NCBI GenBank assembly: GCA_036489315.1
Contig: DASXFZ010000012.1
Coordinates: 54,089-118,088 of the forward strand
DNA from: Candidatus Cybelea sp.
GTDB taxonomy: Bacteria > Vulcanimicrobiota > Vulcanimicrobiia > Vulcanimicrobiales > Vulcanimicrobiaceae
Length of the DNA stretch: 64,000 nucleotides
Direction of reading: 5' to 3'
A program made the position numbers and the translations under genes. This document shows positions 54,911-64,000 of this stretch, piece after piece. The stretch's first letter is position 1. Each line of letters starts with the position of its first letter. The notes under the pieces are model-generated. The model saw nothing but the letters and a program-made list of their open reading frames with translations, was not told the origin of the DNA and searched no databases.

Positions 54911-55849
54911 ATGACGACGCAGCCGAACGGAGAGCCCGACGCATTACCTTCGTGGAACGAGGGCGTCACAAAAAATTCGATCGTCGACTTCGTGCGGCGC
55001 ACGACGACTGAAGGCAGCCCCCAGTTCGTGCCGGTACTCGAGCGCATCGCGCTTTTCGATAACGACGGCACGCTCTGGGTCGAGCAGCCGATGTATACGC
55101 AGCTCGCGTTCGTGCTCGACGACGTCAAGCGCCTCGCGCCGGCGCATCCGGAGTGGCAGACCAACGAGCCGTTCAGATCGGTGCTGGAAGACGATATGGC
55201 GGGGGTCGCGGCGTCGGGCGCGATCGGCGTCATGAAGCTGCTCGGTGCGACGCAGACCGGCATGTCGACCGCAGATTTCTCCAAAGCGGTCAGCGACTGG
55301 ATCGAATCGGCGCGCCATCCGCGTTTCAAACGCCCCTATACCGAGTGCATCTACCAGCCGATGCTCGAGCTGATGCGCTACCTGCGCGCCAACGATTTCA
55401 AAACGTACATCGTCACCGGCGGCGGCACCGAGTTCGTGCGGCCGTGGGCACCGAAGGCCTACGGCGTTCCGGTGGAACAGATCGTGGGCAGTTCGCTCAA
55501 GACGACCTTCGAGATGCGCGACGGCGCGCCGGTGCTGATCCGCACGCCGGAGATTTACCTGATGGACGACGGGCTCGGCAAACCCGTCGGGATCCACCAG
55601 TTCATCGGCGCGCAGCCGATAGCGGCCTTCGGCAATTCCGACGGCGACCTGCAGATGCTCGAGTGGACCGCCGCCGGCGGCGGAGCGCGCCTGATGCTGA
55701 TCGTCCACCACACCGATGCGCAGCGCGAGTACGCGTACGATACGCACTCGCCCTTTGGGCGGCTCGACAAAGCGCTGCAGACGGCGAAGGCGCGCGGCTG
55801 GACGGTGGTCGACATGAAGCGCGATTGGAAGGCGATCTTCCCCGACTAG
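54911..55849 (+). CDS. HAD-superfamily phosphatase-like protein
   Basis: It has 312 residues. Motif I FDNDGTLW (about 47-54), a Thr in motif II (YIVTGGGTEF), and the motif III/IV lysine and acidic pair in FGNSDGDLQML. The 'NDGTLW' variant marks a subgroup found in many soil bacteria and sometimes linked to phosphoserine phosphatase-like folds. No signal peptide. I take ATG 54911, because the longer frame overlaps the divergent membrane gene. Confidence 0.82.
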   Translation: MTTQPNGEPDALPSWNEGVTKNSIVDFVRRTTTEGSPQFVPVLERIALFDNDGTLWVEQPMYTQLAFVLDDVKRLAPAHPEWQTNEPFRSVLEDDMAGVAASGAIGVMKLLGATQTGMSTADFSKAVSDWIESARHPRFKRPYTECIYQPMLELMRYLRANDFKTYIVTGGGTEFVRPWAPKAYGVPVEQIVGSSLKTTFEMRDGAPVLIRTPEIYLMDDGLGKPVGIHQFIGAQPIAAFGNSDGDLQMLEWTAAGGGARLMLIVHHTDAQREYAYDTHSPFGRLDKALQTAKARGWTVVDMKRDWKAIFPD

Positions 55850-55850
55850 G

Positions 55851-57479
<1,629 letters not shown>

Positions 57480-57553
57480 TCAGTGCGGCTCGCTTCGGCC
57501 CGGCAACGCGAAGCGCCCCCGTGGTTCTGCGCGCCAAGGATGCGCTAGCGACG

Positions 57554-58060
57554 ATGTCGCAAGGCTCGCGTACGATGCTGCTCTGGCACGATTTCTTCGT
57601 CGCAGAGGTCGGCGCCAGCGCGGCGCTGGTCGGGCTTCTCTTCGTGGCGACGTCGATCAACCTGTCACGCATCGTCAAGGCGCGCTATCTCGTAGCACTT
57701 GCGGGGCAAACGCTGACGATCCTGGCCGGGGTCCTCTGCGTCGCGTCATTGGCGCTGTTCCCAGACGTGAACGCGAGGGGCGTTCTTTTTGCGATAGCGT
57801 TCGTCGCGGCGGCAATGTGGATTATCGCGACGCGACTCTTATGGACGCTGCGTCTGCTTCCGGCTGTGTGGCGCACCCCGCAACGCTTAGCGTCGAACAT
57901 CCTCCTGGCTCAGTCCGCGACCCTGCCCGTCGTTATCGGCTCCGTCTTGGGGTTAATTCGCGGTCAGTTCTACCCCGATGCGATTGCGGCCGGAATCGTC
58001 CTCGCCCTGGTCGCAAGTTTGTATTCGGCCTGGGTCTTGCTCGTTGAAATTCTCCGATAG
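57554..58060 (+). CDS. Membrane protein of unknown function
   Basis: It has 168 residues with about five hydrophobic segments (ASAALVGLLFVATSINLSR, LTILAGVLCVASLALF, VLFAIAFVAAAMWIIA, LPVVIGSVLGLI, AGIVLALVASLYSAWVLLVEI). The pattern 'VGLLFVATSINLxxI' is common in small membrane proteins with no name. The start could be GTG 57521, ATG 57554 or ATG 57575. It is divergent from the decarboxylase gene. Confidence 0.65.
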   Translation: MSQGSRTMLLWHDFFVAEVGASAALVGLLFVATSINLSRIVKARYLVALAGQTLTILAGVLCVASLALFPDVNARGVLFAIAFVAAAMWIIATRLLWTLRLLPAVWRTPQRLASNILLAQSATLPVVIGSVLGLIRGQFYPDAIAAGIVLALVASLYSAWVLLVEILR

Positions 58061-58082
58061 CTGCGACCCTTTCGGCAGTGTT

Positions 58083-59552
58083 TTAGTCCGTGTCAGGGGG
58101 CTGCATGTCGAGCTGCTCGCGAAGAAAGTGTTCCGCGTGGTAGGGCGCTTGGATCGTCACGAACTTCCGCGGTGCCTGCGAGAAGTCGAAGGCGTCGTCC
58201 GGCGAGTTAGCGCGCACGTCGCTGCCATAGGGCAGATTCAGCCTGGAAAGGTTAAAAGTGTCCTCGACGAATTTCAAGATGCTGCCGTGCTCGTAATGCG
58301 TGTGGTCGACGTAACCTTTTTTGGCGTAGGGTGAAATGATCAGCAACGGCAGCCGGTACCCGAGGCCGTCGTAATCGCTGTTCTTTTCATAGGCCGGCGG
58401 TTCGGGGTCGTACCAGCCGCCGGAATCGTCCCAAAAAATAAATATCGCGCTCGAGCTCCAAAACTTCGATTGGCCGACGGCATTGACGACCGAAGCAACC
58501 CAGGATGGTCCGGTTGCGGAATCACAGCCGCCGTGGTCAGAGTCCGCGCACGTCGGCGTAATCCACGTTACGGTGCGAAGCTCGCCCTTTGCGACATCAT
58601 TCAGGAATTTCGACGGCGGGGAGAACGGCTGGACGTCCTGGTCCCAATCGGGACCGTAGCAGATGTGTTTGATCGCTTGATAGGCGCTCCAGATGCCGTG
58701 CCGGGTTCCGGTATCGTCTTTCGCACCGCTCCCGCCGCACGCCGTTCCGCCGCTGCCGCCGGCGTTGAGGGGAACCGCATAGAATGCCCAGGGAAGACTC
58801 GCTGTGTCGAGCTCGTCGGCGAGCGTCTTCGGATCCCAGCAGGGCCGTTCCGTCTTGGTTCCCCACGTGCGGCCCTTTTCAAGGATGTCAATCTGGGCGG
58901 CCGGCCCGCCGGTGCAGCCCCAGGCCGCACCGTTAAGCGGATAATCGACCGTCGAGTTCGGGTTCACGCCGGCGATAATGTACTGATGCGATTCAAAGCT
59001 GCTGATGTCGAAGTCCGACGCGTACATTTCGTCCGCCAAGACGTATTGCTTCGCCATCGTAAAGTACGGCAGCGTTTCGCTGTGCGGCACGTACGCATAC
59101 GCCAGATGCTTACTCTTGGGGCAGGGGCCCTCTGCGTCGTTACACGATTCTTTGTCGAATCCGTTCATCTGGCAATCAGTCCCCGGAATCGCTCCCTTAC
59201 CATTGCACGATAGTATGAACCCGCGGGCGTTGTGCTGCAAATCCCAACGCGTCTTGAGGGAGATCGGCTTCAGCGGCACCTTCTGGTTCTCTGAATCGTA
59301 CCCGTAGGTCGCCGTCTTGGCACCGGGATAACCATAGAATAAGTTGTTGAGGCTTCGGTTCTCTTGAACGATGATGACGACGTGCTGGATCTTTTTGGAA
59401 CGACCATCGGGGCGAAGTGGCGCTCCGAGCGCACCAAGGTCAGTCGGCGGGAGGCCGGACGACGATGAGGGCCCCGTGGCGTGACCGCACGCGCAAAGCA
59501 AAAGCATGACCGCTACGGTAAGCGTGAGATTTCGCTGAAACGGACCCTGCAA
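58083..59552 (-). CDS. Secreted phosphoesterase lipoprotein 2
   Basis: It has 489 residues. HVVIIVQENRSLNNLFYGYP, then WVASVVNAVGQSKFW, AIFIFWDDSGGWYDP and LIISPYAKKG follow the family order, and the end is 'QPPDTD'. Cys-rich inserts (SCNGKGAIPGTDC, CNDAEGPC, CADSDHGGC) suggest disulphides, as in a secreted enzyme. TTG 59552 has AAGGAGAT six bases upstream, which is better than the ATG at 59588 that lacks a site. The lipobox is LLLCAC. Paralogue of 24818 and 61728. Confidence 0.87.
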   Translation of the reverse strand: MQGPFQRNLTLTVAVMLLLCACGHATGPSSSSGLPPTDLGALGAPLRPDGRSKKIQHVVIIVQENRSLNNLFYGYPGAKTATYGYDSENQKVPLKPISLKTRWDLQHNARGFILSCNGKGAIPGTDCQMNGFDKESCNDAEGPCPKSKHLAYAYVPHSETLPYFTMAKQYVLADEMYASDFDISSFESHQYIIAGVNPNSTVDYPLNGAAWGCTGGPAAQIDILEKGRTWGTKTERPCWDPKTLADELDTASLPWAFYAVPLNAGGSGGTACGGSGAKDDTGTRHGIWSAYQAIKHICYGPDWDQDVQPFSPPSKFLNDVAKGELRTVTWITPTCADSDHGGCDSATGPSWVASVVNAVGQSKFWSSSAIFIFWDDSGGWYDPEPPAYEKNSDYDGLGYRLPLLIISPYAKKGYVDHTHYEHGSILKFVEDTFNLSRLNLPYGSDVRANSPDDAFDFSQAPRKFVTIQAPYHAEHFLREQLDMQPPDTD

Positions 59553-59900
59553 CTGTATCTCCTTGCGACGGCTGCGGTGATGAAACATCTGCGCTTTGGG
59601 TTTTTGCTTGGGCGAATCATTCGAGGTTTGTGCGCTTCTTATCCTGGGGCGCTTTAACCCCGAACATCGTAACAGCGCTTAAGGTCGACTTAATCAAGCC
59701 AGGAAAAACGAGGAAAACCGTTTTCGCGAATCTTCACACCGCGGCTTTTGTTGCGTTTGGCCTTTGGCAACTCGGGGGATATGCGCCGGCACGGGCGGCA
59801 CAAGACGTCGTATTCACAAGATTGCTTGCCAGTTCGACATATACGTACACCGCGCCTAATAGAGATAGGCGCCGGGGGCAGGCCCGATAGCGAGACAGAA
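59553..59900. other. Gene-free interval upstream of phosphoesterase 2
   Basis: No credible coding frame is seen. It has an A/T-richer stretch (59630-59760) with a small palindrome, GAAAACCGTTTTC, near 59713. It contains the control region of the leftward phosphoesterase gene, but no clear -35/-10 pair could be fixed. Confidence 0.4.
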
Positions 59901-59929
59901 GTGGGATGGCCGCGTAACGGCCATCCCAC
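59901..59929 (-). terminator. Terminator of the propeller lipoprotein gene
   Basis: A perfect 12-base stem, GTGGGATGGCCG (59901-59912) with CGGCCATCCCAC (59918-59929), and a five-base loop. On the minus strand it comes right after the lipoprotein stop and is followed by TTCTGTCTC. It may also stop rightward transcripts (TCTTATTATG follows). Confidence 0.75.
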
Positions 59930-59934
59930 TCTTA

Positions 59935-61035
59935 TTATGGGTGAGTGTTCGTCGGCTCGAAGATGCCCGACTCCACGATGTTCCCGGGAGTCAGTCCGTT
60001 GCTGAAACTATAGTGGAACGAAAGGCTGGTAGGCGTGTAGTTGTACACGTCGACGGCGCCGCTGGTGTAGTCACCGACGGCGAGCCGCGTGCCGGCGCCG
60101 TTGAGGTTGCCGAAGAACGATTGTCCCTTCAGCGCGAAGGGGCCGCCGACGAGCGTACAGGCTGGGTTGCATCCGCTGTAGACGTAGAGCGTGTTGCTGA
60201 ACGCATCGAACGAGCCCAGGTTTCCCTGTGAATCGATGAAGAGCCCGCCGTAGGAGGCGTTGAGGGTACCGGTCGCGACCTGTCCGGGCCCCGTGCAGCC
60301 CTGCCAGTAGATCAGAACGAAGCCGGGATGCACGAGATTGAACTCGCTGGTTCCCGCCGACATCCAGCAGTCGCCGTTCGTGGCCAGCGCGACGCCCGCG
60401 CCGTACCCGGTGATCGCGGAGCTGGTGACGGGCGCGCCACAGCTGAGCGTTGCGTACGAGCACACGACGACATCGCCGACGTGCGAGCCGTAATTGGCGA
60501 TCTCGCCGACGAGGATATTGTTCTTGGTCGCGTCGAGGACGACGTCGGCATCGCCCGGCTGGCCGGTCGTGTCGGGAATGGACACCAGCAGCGTACCACA
60601 GACGGGCGGGCCGCTATAGACGTTGATCTGCGAGACGCCGCCGAAGACGCCGGGAGCGATCAGGTGGCCCTTTCGGTCGGCGGCGATGCCGTTGAAGCCG
60701 GTTCCGCCGGAGATGCTGCAGATCGGCGGGGCGTCACTCTTGTTCGGTTTGGGAGCCCAGCCAAAGATGTCGGTGCCGGAGAACTCAGCGGCATAATAAC
60801 CGCCCCGTTGCATGTCCGGGTTGACGATGCGGTGACTGCGGAACTGCAGACGCTTTACACCGTCCTGGGGCGCCCATGCTGGAGCAAGACTGATCGCGTC
60901 ACCGTCAAGCGCGTGGACACCGGATGCACTAATGCCGCCGGGCATCGCTGCCGGGGTTCCGGAGCTGCCCGCGGAACAAGCGACGAGCGTTCCGGCGAGG
61001 GCGGCGGTACAAACCACTAAAAAACACAAACGCAT
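59935..61035 (-). CDS. Secreted propeller-type lipoprotein
   Basis: It has 366 residues with a lipoprotein signal (AALAGTLVAC). The mature part has repeated stretches such as TGFNGIAADRKGHLIA, VVLDATKNNILVGEI, VALATNGDCWMSA and LFIDSQGNLGSFDA that look like NHL or SMP-30-type blades. GGAGGGTT lies ten bases upstream of ATG 61035. No catalytic residues are recognised. A relative lies partly in view at the right edge (63583). Confidence 0.72.
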   Translation of the reverse strand: MRLCFLVVCTAALAGTLVACSAGSSGTPAAMPGGISASGVHALDGDAISLAPAWAPQDGVKRLQFRSHRIVNPDMQRGGYYAAEFSGTDIFGWAPKPNKSDAPPICSISGGTGFNGIAADRKGHLIAPGVFGGVSQINVYSGPPVCGTLLVSIPDTTGQPGDADVVLDATKNNILVGEIANYGSHVGDVVVCSYATLSCGAPVTSSAITGYGAGVALATNGDCWMSAGTSEFNLVHPGFVLIYWQGCTGPGQVATGTLNASYGGLFIDSQGNLGSFDAFSNTLYVYSGCNPACTLVGGPFALKGQSFFGNLNGAGTRLAVGDYTSGAVDVYNYTPTSLSFHYSFSNGLTPGNIVESGIFEPTNTHP

Positions 61036-61253
61036 TGAAAATTAACCCTCCTCAGAAATGCGTAGTGGGAGCATGTAGTGGAAGTGCCTAGTAGTAATGC
61101 TGAATGTTCAAACCAGCAAGGACGCGATAGTCGGCCGGAGCTTGTGCAAACCGAGCCTGCTAGCCGGAGTTGTAACATTATCGCTACAAAGATGCCTAAG
61201 GCCTGCTTGTACGCGTTGCAGTTGCGCGTTTTATACGACGCGTAGTTTTTTAT
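61036..61253. other. Interval upstream of the propeller lipoprotein
   Basis: No gene is seen. It is A/T-richer, with GTTTTATACGACGCG and a T-run, TTTTTTA, near 61250 that could end the small gene on the minus strand from 61254. The lipoprotein's promoter must lie here but no confident hexamers were found. Confidence 0.35.
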
Positions 61254-61646
61254 TTAGGGAGGCGCCGGCGGCGCGATTCTTTCGTGTACCACGTTGTCTA
61301 GCTCTTCCAATATGCTCGCACGAGCCAAGATGCCTGATTCCTTCGAACTCGTTTGGAATCGGAAGATCGACTCGATGTCGGTCGTTTCGAGAACCCGCAG
61401 GCCCATCCATAAGGCCGCGGTATCGGCCGCCTCTTGCGACGCGTAGATTCGGTCGCTACCGGCGGAGATGGTTCTCGAAAGCGAATGGGACCTGAAGTCC
61501 TTCAGAATCACGACCTTGGCAATCCACCCGCTCGGAGTGGAGTCTGCGCTCTGAGTGCGGTTTGACTGAGGTAATAGCGAAATGCCCTGCGCCGTGAACG
61601 GCCGCAACCGTTCCAGAAAGTCTTGTTTCCCCGTGTCCAACGTCAT
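61254..61646 (-). CDS. Small hypothetical protein
   Basis: It has 130 residues: MTLDTGKQDFLERLRPFTAQ, GWIAKVVILKDFRSHSL, ASQEAADTAALWMGLRVLET, then LARASILEELDNVVHERIAPP. No signal, membrane or known domain. It is a plausible single gene: 65% of the third positions are G or C, slightly lower than neighbours. The T-run just beyond its stop may help termination. Function unknown. Confidence 0.5.
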   Translation of the reverse strand: MTLDTGKQDFLERLRPFTAQGISLLPQSNRTQSADSTPSGWIAKVVILKDFRSHSLSRTISAGSDRIYASQEAADTAALWMGLRVLETTDIESIFRFQTSSKESGILARASILEELDNVVHERIAPPAPP

Positions 61647-61727
61647 AGCGTCCCGCTTTTCCAGATATCGCTACAGCGAAACGAAGTACTTCGCGGATCC
61701 CGCGCAGCGGTCTTAATGAACCTTCAC

Positions 61728-63254
61728 TTACGTCAGGTTTGAAGAAGCAGGTTCACTCCGGATCGCCGTGCTGCAGCTTGCCGCTATGGGCTCGAAAGTA
61801 TGCTGGTCCAAGCGATGAGGAATCGAGTGGAAGGCACGCGGTTGCTGGCTGTAGTTGAAGATCTTACCGATGCTCGTCGCACGCGAATCAGATGTTCCCA
61901 GTGAACCGAGATTAAAATTATCCTCGATATACTTGAGGATACTTCCGAACTCGTATTGGGTGTGCGAGACGAAGCCGCCGTTCTTCCCCGACCCGCTGCG
62001 GGCGTAGGGCGATATTGCGAGCATCGGAACTCGGAAGCCCAGCCCGCCGTAGTTGTCTTGAAACGGCGGCTTCGCATTATCGTAAAAGCCGCCCCAGTCG
62101 TCCCAAACGACGACGATCACGGAGGATTTCCAGTAGGCGCTTTCGCCGACCGCGTTGACGACGCTGGCGACCCACTGCGGGCCAAGGTCGACTTTTCCTA
62201 GCAAATTGTCGCCGGGGTGGTCGGAGTTCTTATCTGCAGGGATCACCCATGAAACGGCCGGCAGTGAACCAGCCGAAATATCGCTGAAGATATTCGTCTC
62301 CGGCATCGAAACATTGGTCCCCCACTCGGAACCATTGCGAACCGGATAGATTACGTCGAACGCATTCAAGGTCGCTCCAGAGTTGCCCCTGCATGCTTGT
62401 GAGGGGGGACAGCAGCTTCCGGGGGATGCAACGAAACACGGTGAGTAATACTTCCAGGAAATGCCGGCATTGTCGAGCAGATCCCGCAGCGTCTTGTAGT
62501 TGCCCGACGGATAACTTGGGAACTTGTTCGAACACGGGAATGGCCCGTTGGTCAAATACTTGCCAGCCGTGGTGATAAGCTCCGTTACCGAGGTCTTCGC
62601 CGAATCGCAGCCCCAGGGCATCTGCGATGGATTGTCGATGAGGCTCTCGATGCCGTTGGGGTTGGAAGCCGTTCCATCGACCGCCGTACCGCCGCGGATC
62701 AAATCTTGGTGAGCCGGAAAGCTGCCGCTTCCCTGAGTTTGGAACAGCTCATCGGCGAGTACCCATCGGCGGGCGATATCCCAATACGGCTCGATCAGCG
62801 ACGGTGAAACGTATTGGTACGCGTATACGCCGGCCAGCTGTCCGCCGCCGATCTTTCCACCCTGCCCGCAGACGCCTTTATGCTCTCGATTAAATCCATC
62901 CATTTTTCCGCCGTCATAGGCGATTTTGAACGCGGCACTGCAATGCGTAATATCGGTAGGCAAATACAGGTTGCCCGCCGTAAGCGGCTGCTTTCTCTCG
63001 CCGGTCGCGGTTTTCCAGTGGCCGACGGTCGTGCCGTGCGCTCGCGGAAAAGTTGCGAACAGGCTATCGAAGCTGCGATTTTCCTGGACGATAAGAACGA
63101 TGTGCTGAATTGGCGAGGTACCGGATCCGTGAGGCTCGCTAAAGGATAGCGATCCCGGCATCAGCGCCTGGGAGCCGTTTGCGCAGCCGCCCGCTGCAAG
63201 AACCGCGCAGAAAAGAACGGGAGCGAGCCCTAGTAGTACGGTGTGCCTTCGCAT
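61728..63254 (-). CDS. Secreted phosphoesterase lipoprotein 3
   Basis: It has 508 residues. The signal peptide ends at LAAGGC. HIVLIVQENRSFDSLF, WVASVVNAVGESAYW, VIVVVWDDWGGFYDN and LAISPYARSG follow the family order. ATG 63254 is used, not the frame start at 63290. The C-terminus (after 'RLDQHTFEP') is odd: the shared ending of the paralogues is lost in this frame but appears one base off as LQHGDPE followed by a stop at 61753, so a one-base indel near 61788-61793 is likely. The core enzyme is intact. Confidence 0.85.
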   Translation of the reverse strand: MRRHTVLLGLAPVLFCAVLAAGGCANGSQALMPGSLSFSEPHGSGTSPIQHIVLIVQENRSFDSLFATFPRAHGTTVGHWKTATGERKQPLTAGNLYLPTDITHCSAAFKIAYDGGKMDGFNREHKGVCGQGGKIGGGQLAGVYAYQYVSPSLIEPYWDIARRWVLADELFQTQGSGSFPAHQDLIRGGTAVDGTASNPNGIESLIDNPSQMPWGCDSAKTSVTELITTAGKYLTNGPFPCSNKFPSYPSGNYKTLRDLLDNAGISWKYYSPCFVASPGSCCPPSQACRGNSGATLNAFDVIYPVRNGSEWGTNVSMPETNIFSDISAGSLPAVSWVIPADKNSDHPGDNLLGKVDLGPQWVASVVNAVGESAYWKSSVIVVVWDDWGGFYDNAKPPFQDNYGGLGFRVPMLAISPYARSGSGKNGGFVSHTQYEFGSILKYIEDNFNLGSLGTSDSRATSIGKIFNYSQQPRAFHSIPHRLDQHTFEPIAASCSTAIRSEPASSNLT

Positions 63255-63582
63255 CTGCGCTTCACTTCTATCCGGCCCGCTCAGTTCCATCGCGCCACGG
63301 AGCCGTTATAGCGAAAGCGACCTGAGTCCATTTTGAGGCCGAGAACAGAGTTACGCACCGAGTAGTGCGTCGACGATCGAGTGCGTCGAAGGGTGCACGC
63401 TGTGCACCTTCGAGGCGATGCCGGTCGGCCATAAAACCGCCGGGGGCATTACTGGTTCTCACTTCGTCAACTACTGCGATCCCCGAAGCAGGTGTGGCTC
63501 GGCCAGGAACGACTCGATTGGGCCCAGATGCATTGCTAACGGGTGCGGTGGATCGCAGCCGCCGATTGCCGCGCCGGGGACG
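63255..63582. other. Interval with a possible displaced signal peptide
   Basis: No gene with normal structure is seen. On the plus strand, out of line with each other, one frame reads ALLTG (about 63530-63545) and the next CGGSQPPIAAPGTM (about 63544-63585), which together would be a lipobox and mature N-terminus for the gene at 63583. No hydrophobic signal precedes them. Confidence 0.35.
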
Positions 63583-64000
63583 ATGACGCAAATTGCCACG
63601 GCGTCAGCGCGTACTGTCCATTCGAGTCCTCTAATATACGTCAGTAATGATGGAGAAGCCCATAACGTAACAGCGTACCGCGCTGACGCGAAGGACCCCA
63701 GCCCGATAGAGACTATTTCGACTGGCCTCCAGTTTCCAATCGGCATTTGTCTGGATGACCGAGGGACGCGCTACGTGGTTGACGAGGATGGTTGGGTTGC
63801 CGAGTACCCCGCTGGTAAGACTAAGCCATCCGAGATAATAACGAAGGGGATTGATACTCCGGGGTTCTGCGCCATCGACGCCAAAGGAAACCTTTGGGTG
63901 ACGAACATTTACGGCGCAAACGTCACCGAGTATTTGCAGGGATCGACGAAGCACTCCGTGATCAAGAAAGGGTTGACATATCCTGACGGCATTGCAATCG
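63583..64000 (+). CDS. NHL-repeat secreted protein, partial at right edge
   Basis: The frame is open from well before 63583 to the window end. It reads PLIYVSNDGEAHNVTAYRAD, then GLQFPIGICLDDRGTRYVVDE, GFCAIDAKGNLWVTNIYG and LTYPDGIAI: NHL-type blades with 'IxxDxxGNLWVTN' repeats, as in virginiamycin-B-lyase-like and SMP-30-like proteins. ATG 63583 gives the start, but the upstream in-frame CGGSQPPIAAPG looks like a mature lipoprotein N-terminus, so the true start lies further left, in a damaged region. Confidence 0.65.
   Translation, partial: MTQIATASARTVHSSPLIYVSNDGEAHNVTAYRADAKDPSPIETISTGLQFPIGICLDDRGTRYVVDEDGWVAEYPAGKTKPSEIITKGIDTPGFCAIDAKGNLWVTNIYGANVTEYLQGSTKHSVIKKGLTYPDGIAI

Noticed and set aside
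59630..59890. 86-residue open frame
   Set aside because: No ribosome site and no protein-like character. It lies in a control region.

Overview
This is a 64 kb window of a GC-rich bacterial chromosome packed with chromosomal housekeeping genes. It contains no phage, no insertion sequence, no CRISPR array and no tRNA or rRNA that I can recognise. The rpoC protein is the short form without a large lineage insert, the bc complex and oxidase are of the actinobacterial bcc-aa3 type, and secreted NHL-type lipoproteins and secreted phosphoesterases recur. Together these suggest an uncultured high-GC Terrabacteria-like lineage. Candidatus Eremiobacterota (WPS-2) would fit, but this is an inference from gene content and not a tested placement.

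Layout. 0.3-8.6 kb: a complete arginine block. argB points left; argF-argR-argG-argH-argC-argJ-argD point right with overlapping ends. An ARG-box-like palindrome lies between the two divergent starts. 8.7-14 kb: a cyclopropane synthase-like methyltransferase, a beta-propeller-like protein, a Crp/Fnr regulator, a STAS protein, a CPBP membrane protease and tsaD. 14-24.5 kb: a respiratory island. A six-gene leftward unit (quinoprotein dehydrogenase, cytochrome c, CtaG, QcrB, QcrA, CtaE) diverges from CtaC-CtaD-CtaF, followed by a di-haem QcrC-like cytochrome, a second small cytochrome, DUF2231 and hemerythrin proteins. The metal site of the dehydrogenase looks like the lanthanide-using type. 24.5-32 kb: a phosphoesterase lipoprotein, a second STAS protein, a solitary MbcA/ParS-like antitoxin-domain protein with a strong palindromic promoter, UdgX, PfpI, a GAF-SpoIIE phosphatase and small basic or membrane proteins. 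32.5-36.3 kb: rpoC with its own promoter and terminator and no adjacent rpoB. 36.4-45 kb: secreted and membrane unknowns, a cupin-racemase pair, and a MacA-MacB-type exporter co-transcribed with a two-component system. 45-54 kb: an oxidoreductase-cupin pair, a giant BTAD-ATPase regulator, secreted unknowns, a broken prolyl aminopeptidase and an AI-2E-family permease. 54-64 kb: a HAD phosphatase-like protein, an interrupted benzoylformate decarboxylase-type gene, two more phosphoesterase lipoproteins and two propeller lipoproteins.

How the parts fit: arginine synthesis is probably controlled by ArgR from a single intergenic region. Electrons from the quinoprotein and cytochrome c pair probably enter the neighbouring bcc-aa3 chain. 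The SpoIIE-type phosphatase and the two STAS proteins look like parts of a partner-switching stress circuit whose sigma factor is not in the window.

The right third carries an unusual number of coding lesions: an in-frame stop, several frameshifts and a lipobox out of frame. At 27.7 kb, udgX also lacks any usual start codon ahead of its first iron-sulphur cysteines. These are either real decay or assembly indels, and they need read-level checking before biological use.
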